Shown in pieces: positions 9,427 to 17,803 of a DNA stretch of 64,000 nucleotides. A program made the position numbers and the translations under genes. The notes beneath the pieces are model-generated. The model ran no database searches and was not told the origin of the DNA. It saw nothing but the letters and a program-made list of their open reading frames with translations. How positions within the stretch are numbered: position 1 is the first letter of the stretch; the number at the start of each line of letters is the position of its first letter. Source of the DNA: Halorhabdus sp. CBA1104. GTDB lineage: Archaea > Halobacteriota > Halobacteria > Halobacteriales > Haloarculaceae. The stretch is from NCBI RefSeq assembly GCF_009690625.1, contig NZ_CP033878.1:186001-250000 (forward strand), in the 5' to 3' direction.

Positions 9427-9857
9427 GTGTCGTTGTGTGGTAGCGTTATCACAGGGCGCTCGACCTCGGTAACCAGCTTCAGCGTGGTGTCACCCGAGAC
9501 GAATTGGATCAGGCGGTTTCCGCCCCGGGGCCGGAAGGCGACCGCGCTCGCGTCGATATCCGCCGCGGCTTCGTCGATCGCTTCGACGACATCCCGGGCG
9601 TACCCAGTGTAGTCGTCGGCGTCGGGAAAGACAGTTCGGACCGCCGCGTAGGATTCTTCGGCGAGGTCCCCGGATTGCTCGACGGGCGTCTTGTCCGGGA
9701 CGCCCTCGCCCTTCTCGACGACGTGTATGGCCGTGACGCGTTCGGGATCGTACGGTTCGAGTGCCCGTGCCGTCGCCAGGGCGTCGTCTTCGTTGGCGAC
9801 CGGCAGGAGGACGTGTTCGAGTAGCGCTCGATCGTCCGAACCGAGATCGACACTCAT
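9423..9857 (-). CDS. Universal stress protein (Usp) family, single domain
   Basis: 144 residues from ATG 9857 (MSVDLGSDDRALLEHVLLP), chosen because the Usp fold begins at HVLLPVANEDDA; an ATG at 9896 would add 13 non-conserved residues. Usp strands and helices follow (VTAIHVVEKGEG, ASAVAFRPRGGNRLIQFVSG). The usual GxxGx(9)GS/T ATP loop is altered to RPRGGNRLIQFVSGDT. The stop overlaps the start of the adjacent permease-Usp gene (ATGA), so the free Usp is co-translated with it. Probably a stress-linked regulator of that transporter (inference). A decayed relative lies at 12399-12798. Confidence 0.82.
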   Translation of the reverse strand: MSVDLGSDDRALLEHVLLPVANEDDALATARALEPYDPERVTAIHVVEKGEGVPDKTPVEQSGDLAEESYAAVRTVFPDADDYTGYARDVVEAIDEAAADIDASAVAFRPRGGNRLIQFVSGDTTLKLVTEVERPVITLPHNDT

Positions 9858-9921
9858 AGCTGTCCGTATCGTACCGCAGTACATAGTATTGGGCATTCGA
9901 CTCCGCCGGGTCCTCGGCCGG

Positions 9922-12153
9922 TTATCCGAACAGCCGTTCCCAGAGGGATCGGTCCCGCTTCCGTTCGGCCATCAGTACCGAACACTCGACGTCCTCGATG
10001 GCGTCGATCAGGACCGAACCCCGGACGAGTCGATCGAGGAGTCCGCGTTCGGTCGCGCCGACGACCACCAGCGTGGCGTCCCGGGCGTCCTCGATGATCG
10101 CGGACTCGATGTCGCCGGTCTCGACGCGTAGCGTGGCGTCTTCCAGACCGCGGTCGGCGGCCCACTCTTCGAGGAACGCCTCGCCTTCGGCGCGATCTTC
10201 GGCGACGTGCAGCAGGGTCACGTCGCTGTCGTACTCCGCTTCCAGGAGAGCGGTCGTCGCGGCGCTCAACTCCGAGTCCGGGCCGCCGGCCGTCGGTACC
10301 AGGATCTTCGCCGGATCGAACCCGCGATTCCGGAAGACCAGGGTGTCACAGGGGACGTCCTCGGTGATCTCGTCGAGGGCTCCCTCGGCACGGCCCGGTG
10401 CACCGTGGGAATCCGGACCCCAGCCCATGACGATCAGGTCCGCGTCGTGGGTTTTCGCGGCGTCGAAGATCTCGCCGAAGGAGCGATGAGAGAGGATCGT
10501 GTGAGTTTCGACGGGGACGCCATGTGTCGTGGCGTCCTGCTGGGCCGTCTCCAGAAGTGACTCGCTCTCGGCGTCGAGTTGATCGATGTGCTCGGCGCCG
10601 TACTCTAAGGAGGTCTGATCCGGGACGGTGACGATATGTGTCGCGACGACGGTCCCGCCGCGCTGGCGGGCAATCGCACTCGCCAGCGAGATCAGTTCCG
10701 TCTCGTGTTCGGGATTGGCCAGTGGCACCAGAATCCGGTAGTCCTTGTCGTCGTCGGGCATGTCCTCGCCGGGTCCGTCGGTCAGCCGCGGTTCCCGGAG
10801 GTACTTCCTCAGGACCCCGGTCGTCAGCGACCGCTCGCGGGCGTAGCCGGCATACCAGATCACGGCCCACGCGACGATGGCAGCACCGAAGGCGGTCACC
10901 ATCGGTTCGATGTAGTAGATCAGCGCGAAGGAGGTAATTGCACCCAGCGCAGGCGTGATCGGCGATAGCGGCACCCGGAAGTCCGGGTTGTAGTCAGGCG
11001 GGTCGGTGACTCGCATCACGATTAGCGAGACGTTGAGCAGCCCGTAGATAATCAGGTGAAGGAAACTCGCCAGCCCCGACAGCGTCGTGACGGCGTTGCC
11101 GCCCACGAGATCGACGCCGATGATAAAGCTGAGCATCAGTCCGCCGGTGATCGCGATAGATCGGTAGGGTGTCGAGAACCGAGGATGAACCCTATTGAGG
11201 TCGGGCGAGATAACGCGATCTCGCCCCATCGCGAAGTTAATGCGCGAGGAGGCCAGGATCGAGGCGTTCGCCGAGGAAGCTGTCGCCAGGAGGCCGCCAA
11301 AGAGCATCGCGACGGCACCGACCGGACCCAGTAGCCGCTCGGCGACCTGGACGACGGCGATCTCGTTTTCACCCATCCCGGCGATAAATCCGGGTTCGAC
11401 TGTGGCACTCATCACGAACAGGACCAAGGCGTAGATACCGGTCACGAGCACGACGCTGCCGATGACCGCCCGCGGGAGGTTTTTCCCCGGGTCCTTGATC
11501 TCCTCGGCGACACTGGTGATCTGAACGAAGCCGAGATACGAGACGAAAATGAATCCCGTCGCCGTGAGCATGGGCGTCAGTCCCTCGTTTTTCGGCAGGT
11601 TCGAAACATCGGCCTGGAATCCTCCGACGAGTGTGAACACTGTCAGGATCGCGATCAGGATGAGGACGATCACGTTCTGGAGACGGCCCGTCTCCTTGGC
11701 GCCGACGTAGTTGACGCCGACGAAGAACGTCCCGCCGGCCAGGGCGATCAGCGACACGACGTCGACGGTGACGGGGCCAACCCCGACGGTGCCCGCGACA
11801 CCGGCGATTCGCCCGATGTATTGGCCGAATCCGACCATGTAAAAGGCAGAGGCAAAGGCCAACCCGAGCCAGTTGGCCCATCCGGCGATCGAGCCAAAGA
11901 GTGGGCCCAGTGCGTGGTTGACGTAGTAATACGCGCCACCAGAGCGTGGCATTGCCGTCCCGAGTTCACTCGCCGACAACGCCGTCAGGAGTGCGATCGC
12001 CCCGCCGACGACGAACGACAGGACGGCCAGCGATCCAGCGGTCGAGATCGCGTCTCCCGGCAAGACGAAGATACCCGCGCCGATCATCGTCCCGACGCCG
12101 ATGGTCAGTGCTGCCAGCGGGCCGAGATCCTTGGCGAGTTCCTCCTCGCTCAT
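9922..12153 (-). CDS. APC-family amino-acid/cation permease with two C-terminal Usp domains
   Basis: 743 residues from ATG 12153 (MSEEELAKDLGPLAALTIG). The first ~430 residues form a 12-helix APC permease (GVGTMIGAGIFVLPG in helix 1; GLLATASSANASILASSR later). From about 480 two Usp domains follow: one with YRILVPLANPEHETELISLAS, the second from ILVPTAGGPDSEL and ending in VGATERGLLDRLVRGSVLI, an intact GxxG...GS nucleotide loop. Permease-Usp fusions are known in haloarchaea; the Usp part is thought to adjust transport to energy or stress state. It is an intact tandem paralogue of the broken gene at 7163-9426. Confidence 0.9.
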   Translation of the reverse strand: MSEEELAKDLGPLAALTIGVGTMIGAGIFVLPGDAISTAGSLAVLSFVVGGAIALLTALSASELGTAMPRSGGAYYYVNHALGPLFGSIAGWANWLGLAFASAFYMVGFGQYIGRIAGVAGTVGVGPVTVDVVSLIALAGGTFFVGVNYVGAKETGRLQNVIVLILIAILTVFTLVGGFQADVSNLPKNEGLTPMLTATGFIFVSYLGFVQITSVAEEIKDPGKNLPRAVIGSVVLVTGIYALVLFVMSATVEPGFIAGMGENEIAVVQVAERLLGPVGAVAMLFGGLLATASSANASILASSRINFAMGRDRVISPDLNRVHPRFSTPYRSIAITGGLMLSFIIGVDLVGGNAVTTLSGLASFLHLIIYGLLNVSLIVMRVTDPPDYNPDFRVPLSPITPALGAITSFALIYYIEPMVTAFGAAIVAWAVIWYAGYARERSLTTGVLRKYLREPRLTDGPGEDMPDDDKDYRILVPLANPEHETELISLASAIARQRGGTVVATHIVTVPDQTSLEYGAEHIDQLDAESESLLETAQQDATTHGVPVETHTILSHRSFGEIFDAAKTHDADLIVMGWGPDSHGAPGRAEGALDEITEDVPCDTLVFRNRGFDPAKILVPTAGGPDSELSAATTALLEAEYDSDVTLLHVAEDRAEGEAFLEEWAADRGLEDATLRVETGDIESAIIEDARDATLVVVGATERGLLDRLVRGSVLIDAIEDVECSVLMAERKRDRSLWERLFG

Positions 12154-12398
12154 CGATACCCTCCGGTACCGTTCGTGGTTGTCGTCCAGGGAACCCTGGG
12201 ACTGTCTCCGTCGGTCACTGTTGATCACCACTCTGGCGGTCAGTCGAACGGTTTCCGCACGGTCTCGACTCTACGCGGAGTCCCGAGCACTGGCGGATCA
12301 TAATGGCCCTAAACGCGGTCGGGGACTTAACTCTGGTCAGATCGACCGTCAAGCGGTCGCCGGACGTGACACGTTCCCTGTCGACTTTCGATCCTCTC

Positions 12399-12798
12399 GT
12401 CCGTCTGGTAGCGCGATCACCGACTGATCGTCCCTGTGACGGGGTGAGCGCAGCCTCTCCCGAGAGGGCCTGTGCGACCCGATTCCCGCTCCGAGGGTGA
12501 CACGAGGGCGCTCGCCGAGGGGTCAACCGCAACTTCCAAGACGCCCTCGATCACGTCGGCGTGATACGTGAACTCTGTCTCGACGTGGGGAATCACCTCC
12601 CGGAACACCTCGACGGTTGTATCGACCGCTGTTCGGCCTGTTTCATCGAGAGCTTCCCCGGGCATTCACCGCCTTCTCGACGACGTACACGGCGGTAACG
12701 TGCTCGAATGCGGCCCTTTCGAGCCCCGTTGCCGTGTCCCGTGCGTCCCCGTCGTCGGCGACCGTCACGACGGGAGACGCCGTGAGGGTGTCAGTCAT
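12399..12798 (-). pseudogene. Decayed Usp gene with several frameshifts
   Basis: Read on the minus strand from ATG 12798, the frame gives MTDTLTASPVVTVADDG and HVTAVYVVEKAVN, matching the first part of the Usp protein at 9423 (VTAIHVVEKGEG). The homology continues in a second frame (MPGEALDETGRTAVDTTVEV ... VIEGVLEVAVDPSASALV), then a third (PRSGNRVAQALSGEAAL, matching PRGGNRLIQFVSGDTTL) and a last shift (RDDQSVIALPD, matching VERPVITLP). At least three frameshifts separate these pieces, so no full product can be made. It is a remnant of a former Usp gene beside the permease-Usp array. Confidence 0.75.
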
Positions 12799-12938
12799 AT
12801 TGCCGTTCCATCCGATCGTATCGATCGTGAAACGTTGTCGCCCGGGTCACTCCTGAGAGAGGTCTTCACCTCTGCAATCAGCGCCTACATCGCCAAATGG
12901 TGGCGCTTTCGGCGCGTGTGATCGGATCGATTACGGAA

Positions 12939-12945
12939 TATAAAA
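12939..12945 (+). promoter_or_regulatory. TATA box of the HTH-RAM-RCK_C regulator
   Basis: TATAAAA stands 31-37 bases before the ATG at 12976, predicting a very short leader. The following bases contain CGATCGATATCG, partly palindromic, lying about where RNA polymerase would start; it may be an operator for the regulator itself, but this is a guess. Confidence 0.6.
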
Positions 12946-12975
12946 GGCGATACGCGATCGATATCGACGACGAAC

Positions 12976-13719
12976 ATGTCCCGGAGTATCGACGCGATCG
13001 ACGAACAAATCCTGTATTATCTCTCTCAGGAGGCGCGCCACACCTCGGCACCGGACATCGCAGAGCAGGTCGACGTCTCGGCACCGACGGTCCGCAACCG
13101 GATCCGCCAACTCGAGGAAGAGGGGATCATCCAGGGCTATCACGCCCACATCGATTACGAGAAAGTCGAGGGGCGCCTGGTCAACCATTACGTCTGTTCG
13201 ACGGGCGACCGCGACCGGGAGGAACTCGCCCGGCGGGCACTGGACATTTCGGGGGTGATCAACGTCAGGGAGATCCTCTCGGGCCGGGGAGACCTCCGGA
13301 TCAAAGTGGTCGGGACCGACACCGACGATCTGACGCGCATCGCCCAGGATCTCAGCTCGCTGGGGATCGAGATCGACGACGAGGACCTGGGCTATCGGGA
13401 GTACTTTAGACCTTACGCGCCTTTTGGCCCTCGCGACGAAGAGCCGATCTCGCCGGTCTCGGGCGTCGCCGGGCTGACGGGTGATGCCAACGTCGTCGAG
13501 TTGATCGTGGAAGACGAGACGCCGATCGTCGGCAAAACCCTCCAAGAAGCCAACGAGGAGGGGGTGTTGACGTCGGATCTCCTCGTGGTGCGGATCAACC
13601 GCGACGGCGAGTCGATCTCGCCGACGGGCGAAACGACCATCGAGGCGGGTGACTTCATCACGGTCCACTCTCGATCCGGGATCTCCGAGGGGACGCTGTC
13701 GGCGTTTACGGGACAATGA
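12976..13719 (+). CDS. Lrp/AsnC-type regulator fused to a TrkA C-terminal (RCK_C) domain
   Basis: 247 residues, three domains. Residues 1-60 are an AsnC-type winged HTH (IDAIDEQILYYLSQEARHT, then SAPTVRNRIRQLEEEGIIQG). Residues about 60-150 form the RAM/AsnC ligand-binding domain (INVREILSGRGDLRIKVVG). Residues about 165-245 are an RCK_C domain (VVELIVEDETPIVGKTLQEA). RCK_C domains sense ligands such as c-di-AMP in K+ transporters, so this protein probably couples the same signal to transcription of Trk genes. It precedes trkA-trkH (13810, 15153) on the same strand with a 90-base gap. Target genes are not shown by the sequence. Confidence 0.88.
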   Translation: MSRSIDAIDEQILYYLSQEARHTSAPDIAEQVDVSAPTVRNRIRQLEEEGIIQGYHAHIDYEKVEGRLVNHYVCSTGDRDREELARRALDISGVINVREILSGRGDLRIKVVGTDTDDLTRIAQDLSSLGIEIDDEDLGYREYFRPYAPFGPRDEEPISPVSGVAGLTGDANVVELIVEDETPIVGKTLQEANEEGVLTSDLLVVRINRDGESISPTGETTIEAGDFITVHSRSGISEGTLSAFTGQ

Positions 13720-13809
13720 GCTCCCGAGAGCCGTCCCCAGCACTGCTAGTATGTGAAAACACACTTCCGACACGCGCGGATATCTCGGGACAATGATGGA
13801 GGGACGCGG

Positions 13810-15156
13810 ATGCGGGTGATCGTCATCGGCGCTGGCGAAGTCGGCTCCAGCGTTGCTGGGAGTCTCGCCGATGAACACGAGGTCGTCGTGGTGGACGTCG
13901 ACGGCGATCGCATTGACGCGTTGACCTACGAACTGGACGTGCTGGCGATCGAGGGCGACGGCGCGGCCATCGAGACGCTCCGGGAGGCTGGTCTCGAAGC
14001 GTCCGACCTGTTGATCGCCGTGACAGACGACGACGAGACGAACATCGTCTCCTGTGGTACCGCGAAGACGCTTGCCGACGTCACGACGATCGCCCGCGTG
14101 CGCTCGACGAAGTACCTCAACACCTGGAACAACGCCGAGGGGGCGCTGGGCGTAGACGCGATGGTCGGGACGAACCTACTAACCGCCCGGAAGATCGCGA
14201 GCATGATCGGGCTTCCGGCTGCCCGGGATGTCGATACGTTCGCCGAGGGTACCATCCAGATGGCCGACTTCGAACTCGCCGCGGACAGCCCGGTTGCCGG
14301 CCAGACCGTCGCCCAAGCAGATCGCTTCGATGATCTCACGTTCGCTGCGATCCTCTGTCCCGACGAGGACGGCACCTGTGAGGAGATCGTTATTCCCCGT
14401 GGGGAGACGACACTCACGGCCGGCGACGAGGTAGTCGTCATCGGGACTGACGAGGCAGTGACGGCGTTCAGCCACGCCGTCGCTCCTGACGACGATTATC
14501 ACGACGTTCTGGTCGTCGGTGGGAGTTCGGTCGGCTACCAGACGGCCAAACTCTTAGAAGAACGTGGGATTCGCCCGAAGCTGATCGACCACGATCCCGA
14601 ACGAGCCCGGTATCTCTCCGAGGCCCTCTCGGGAACGACTGTCCTCGAAGCAGACGCGACCGATCGGGACTTCCTCAAGCGGGAGAACATCGACGCCGTC
14701 GACGTCGTCGTCACGACCTTAGAGTCCGACGAGGGTAACCTGCTTGCGGGATTGCTCGCGAAGCGACTCGGTGCCGACCGGGCGATCGCCGTCGTCGAAG
14801 ACCGATCGTACGTCGACTTGTTCGAGACTGTCGGCATCGACGTGGCCGTCCAGCCCCGCGAGGTGGCCGCCGAAGAGATCACGCGCTTCACCCGGGAACA
14901 ACACGCAGAGAACGTCGCCATCATCGGCAGCGATCAGGCAGAGGTCATCGAGATCGAGATCGATTCGGAGAGTGTTTTCGATGGCCGGCCGATCCGTGAA
15001 GTCGCGGCGGATCTCCCGGATGGCGTCGTCGTCGGTGCGATCACGCGTGACGGCAAGTATATCCGGCCACGCGGGGAGACAATCGTCGAGACTGGCGATC
15101 ACGTCGTCGTCTTCGCCGAAGCCGCGGGGCTGGACGAGACACTCGCCAAACTATGA
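13810..15156 (+). CDS. trkA: TrkA potassium uptake regulator with duplicated RCK units
   Basis: 448 residues from ATG 13810 (MRVIVIGAGEVGSSVAGSLAD). The ATG at 13753 would add 19 residues without similarity. It has two RCK_N/RCK_C units: the first Rossmann has GAGEVG at residues 7-12, with its RCK_C around 145-220; the second starts near 228 (DVLVVGGSSVGYQTAKLLEE) with its RCK_C ending ETGDHVVVFAEAAG. This is the classic peripheral Trk subunit binding NAD(H)/ATP and gating TrkH. Its stop overlaps the trkH ATG (ATGA), so the channel and gate are co-translated. Confidence 0.94.
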   Translation: MRVIVIGAGEVGSSVAGSLADEHEVVVVDVDGDRIDALTYELDVLAIEGDGAAIETLREAGLEASDLLIAVTDDDETNIVSCGTAKTLADVTTIARVRSTKYLNTWNNAEGALGVDAMVGTNLLTARKIASMIGLPAARDVDTFAEGTIQMADFELAADSPVAGQTVAQADRFDDLTFAAILCPDEDGTCEEIVIPRGETTLTAGDEVVVIGTDEAVTAFSHAVAPDDDYHDVLVVGGSSVGYQTAKLLEERGIRPKLIDHDPERARYLSEALSGTTVLEADATDRDFLKRENIDAVDVVVTTLESDEGNLLAGLLAKRLGADRAIAVVEDRSYVDLFETVGIDVAVQPREVAAEEITRFTREQHAENVAIIGSDQAEVIEIEIDSESVFDGRPIREVAADLPDGVVVGAITRDGKYIRPRGETIVETGDHVVVFAEAAGLDETLAKL

Positions 15157-16691
15157 ACGGGTACGTCCGGGTAGACTGGCGGGCCAGCCTCTCGTTGACC
15201 GGCCGGGTCCTGCTGTACCTCGCCGTACCGCTCTCGATCCCGCTCGTCACGGCCGTCATCTACGGTGAGGGCTGGATTCCGTTTCTCGTGACGATCGGTG
15301 TGACGACACTCGCCGGCTTCGCCCTCTCCCAACTCGACGACGACCACGATCTGGGCGCTCGCGAAGGGTTCCTGATGGTCGCAGCGACCTGGTTGGCGGT
15401 AGCGCTGGTCGGGACGATCCCGTATTTGCTTGCGGACCATGGCACGGCGTCGACGCTTAGCTGGCCCAACGTCCCCAACGCGCTCTTCGAATCGATGAGC
15501 GGCTTCACGACCACGGGGGCGACGGTGATGGGACAGATCGGCGTCGAGCACCACTCTCACGCCCTCTTGTTGTGGCGACAGCTGACCCAGTGGCTGGGCG
15601 GCATGGGGATCGTCGTCCTCGCGGTAGCGATCCTGCCCGAACTCTCGGTCGGTGGTGCCCAGTTGATGGACGCCGAAGCGCCCGGTCCCGGCATCGAGAA
15701 ACTCACGCCCCGGATCGCCGAGACGGCCCGGGTGCTGTGGATCGCGTACTTCGCCTTCACTGTCCTCGAAATTTTCCTGTTGTACGGGCTGCAACTGACT
15801 GGCCTCGCCCAGGAGATGACGCTGTTCAACGCGATCTCTCACGGCCTGACGACACTGCCGACCGGCGGGTTCTCCCCTGAGGCGTACTCGATCCAGGCGT
15901 TCTCGGCGGCTGTCCAGTGGGTCATCATCCCCTTCATGGTCGTCGCGGGGACCAACTTCGCGCTGTTCTGGGGCCTGGTTCGCGGGGAACCACTCTCGTT
16001 GCTGGAAGACGAGGAGTTCCGCTTCTACACCGGCGTGATGGCCACCCTGACTGCCGTGCTGACGGTCGTCCTCTTCGTGGGGCCGAGTCTGCCGGGTACC
16101 ACCGGGCTGGCTGGGATCGAAGAATCGCTCCGGCACGGCCTCTTCCAGGTGGTTTCGATCGTCACGACGACGGGGTACGCGAGCTTCGACTTCAACAACT
16201 GGACGACGACCGCCCAGTACCTGCTTCTCTTTGGCATGTTTCTCGGTGGCTCGGCGGGGTCGACCGGCGGTGCGATCAAGATGGTTCGCTGGCTGGTGAT
16301 CGCCAAGTCGATCAAACGGGAGCTGTTCACGACGGTCCATCCCGAGGCGGTCAGTCCCGTCCGGCTGGGCGGCCGGGCACTCGACGAGTCGGCGGTCCGC
16401 GGGATCCACACCTTCACCCTCCTCTATATCGCCTTGTTCTTCCTCGGCGTCGTCGTCCTCATGCTCGATGCCGGACGGGTCGGGATGGAACTGCAAGTGC
16501 TGGATGGGTTGAGTGCCATCGCTGCGACGATCGGCAACGTCGGGCCGGGCTTTGGCGTCGTCGGGCCGATGGAGAGCTACCTGCCGTTCCCCTGGACTTC
16601 GAAACTGTGGATGGTCTTTCTGATGTGGATCGGCCGCCTGGAAATCTTCCCGGTGCTCGTCCTGCTGACGCGGGCCTACTGGCGGTCCTAA
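15153..16691 (+). CDS. trkH: TrkH-type potassium uptake channel subunit (second copy)
   Basis: 512 residues with the four-repeat TrkH/KtrB architecture. Pore regions seen: FESMSGFTTTGATVMGQ (about 111), ISHGLTTLPTGGFSPEAYS (about 230), VSIVTTTGYASFDFN (about 332) and ATIGNVGPGFGVVGP (about 455). FLGGSAGSTGGAIKMVRW is the conserved motif after the third pore. Coupled to the double-RCK TrkA by ATGA overlap. It differs clearly from the TrkH at 4792, so the two systems probably differ in affinity or regulation. Confidence 0.94.
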   Translation: MNGYVRVDWRASLSLTGRVLLYLAVPLSIPLVTAVIYGEGWIPFLVTIGVTTLAGFALSQLDDDHDLGAREGFLMVAATWLAVALVGTIPYLLADHGTASTLSWPNVPNALFESMSGFTTTGATVMGQIGVEHHSHALLLWRQLTQWLGGMGIVVLAVAILPELSVGGAQLMDAEAPGPGIEKLTPRIAETARVLWIAYFAFTVLEIFLLYGLQLTGLAQEMTLFNAISHGLTTLPTGGFSPEAYSIQAFSAAVQWVIIPFMVVAGTNFALFWGLVRGEPLSLLEDEEFRFYTGVMATLTAVLTVVLFVGPSLPGTTGLAGIEESLRHGLFQVVSIVTTTGYASFDFNNWTTTAQYLLLFGMFLGGSAGSTGGAIKMVRWLVIAKSIKRELFTTVHPEAVSPVRLGGRALDESAVRGIHTFTLLYIALFFLGVVVLMLDAGRVGMELQVLDGLSAIAATIGNVGPGFGVVGPMESYLPFPWTSKLWMVFLMWIGRLEIFPVLVLLTRAYWRS

Positions 16692-16756
16692 GCGTCGCCG
16701 GTAACTAGTCTGCTGGCAGGCAAACCCCTTTTTCGATCCGGCCCCAACAGCGCCAC

Positions 16757-17803
16757 ATGTCGACTGCTGTCCTGCTGTTGAACTTCGGTGAACCGGCCAC
16801 CCCCGAACGCGAGGCCGTCGTCTCGTATCTCGAACGCATCTTCTTCAACAATCGCGAGATCGAGGGCGACACGACCGAGGCCGAGGCCCGCGAGCGCTCG
16901 CGTGAACTGGCCGAGCGCCGCGCCGGACCGCTGATCGAGGAGTACGGGGCGATCGGTGGCTCACCGCTGAACGAACAGGCCCGCAACCAGGCCGACGCCC
17001 TGCAAGCCCGACTTCAGGAACGCGGCCGCGATGTCGAGACCTACATCGGGATGCAGTTCACCGAGCCGTTCATCGAGGACGCCCTGGACGCGGCCATCGA
17101 CGACGGCCACGACCGGATCATCGGCCTGCCGATCTATCCGCTCTGTGGCCCCTCGACGACCGTCGACGCACTGGAGGAACTGCGGGCGGCCGCCGACGAG
17201 CGCGAATTCGACGGCGATGTGCAGGAACTCTCGGGCTGGCACCGCCACCCCGATTATCCCCGCCTGCGGGTGGACAACATCGCCGACTTCGCCGACGAGC
17301 AGGGCGTCGACCTGCACGATCCCGAGACAGCGCTCGTCTTCTCTGCTCACGGGACGCCACAGCACTACCTCGAAGAGGGCAGTCGCTATGACACCTACGT
17401 CACCGAGTACGTCGAGACCGTCGCGGGCCTGCTCGGGATCGACGAGTACGAACTCGGCTACCAGAACCACGAGAACCGGGGCATCCCGTGGACCGAACCC
17501 GAGATCGAGGAGGTCATCGAGACCGTCGATGCCGAGCGGGTCGTCGTCGAGCCGATCAGCTTCATCCACGAACAGAGCGAGACGCTTTCGGAACTCGATG
17601 TCGAACTGAAAGAGGAGGCCGAGGCGGAAGGCCTCGATTTCCACCGCGTCCCGATCCCCCACGACGACGACCGCTTCGTCGGCGTCCTCGAGGATCTGGT
17701 CGAACCCTTCATCGCGGATTTTGACCCCGCCGTCTATCAGTTCCGGCAGTGCCAGTGCCGGGATGAACCGGGGACGATGTGTCTGAACGCGCCCATGGAG
17801 TAA
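16757..17803 (+). CDS. hemH: Ferrochelatase HemH (possibly coproporphyrin ferrochelatase)
   Basis: 348 residues. It starts MSTAVLLLNFGEPATP, a typical ferrochelatase N-terminus, with GGSPLNEQARNQADAL (about 71-86), YPLCGPSTT, and catalytic His in VFSAHGTPQHYLEE. It inserts Fe2+ into the porphyrin in the last part of haem synthesis. Since no protoporphyrinogen-route genes are seen here, the substrate could be coproporphyrin III, but the sequence does not decide. The tail has C332, C334 and C342 (QCQCRDEPGTMC), which may bind metal or an Fe-S cluster. The stop at 17803 abuts the convergent hemE stop with no gap. Confidence 0.92.
   Translation: MSTAVLLLNFGEPATPEREAVVSYLERIFFNNREIEGDTTEAEARERSRELAERRAGPLIEEYGAIGGSPLNEQARNQADALQARLQERGRDVETYIGMQFTEPFIEDALDAAIDDGHDRIIGLPIYPLCGPSTTVDALEELRAAADEREFDGDVQELSGWHRHPDYPRLRVDNIADFADEQGVDLHDPETALVFSAHGTPQHYLEEGSRYDTYVTEYVETVAGLLGIDEYELGYQNHENRGIPWTEPEIEEVIETVDAERVVVEPISFIHEQSETLSELDVELKEEAEAEGLDFHRVPIPHDDDRFVGVLEDLVEPFIADFDPAVYQFRQCQCRDEPGTMCLNAPME

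Noticed and set aside
15099-16496. Long minus-strand open frame opposite trkH
   Set aside because: It is a GC-rich antisense shadow, with Arg/Gln/His-rich composition unlike haloarchaeal proteins and no recognised domain.
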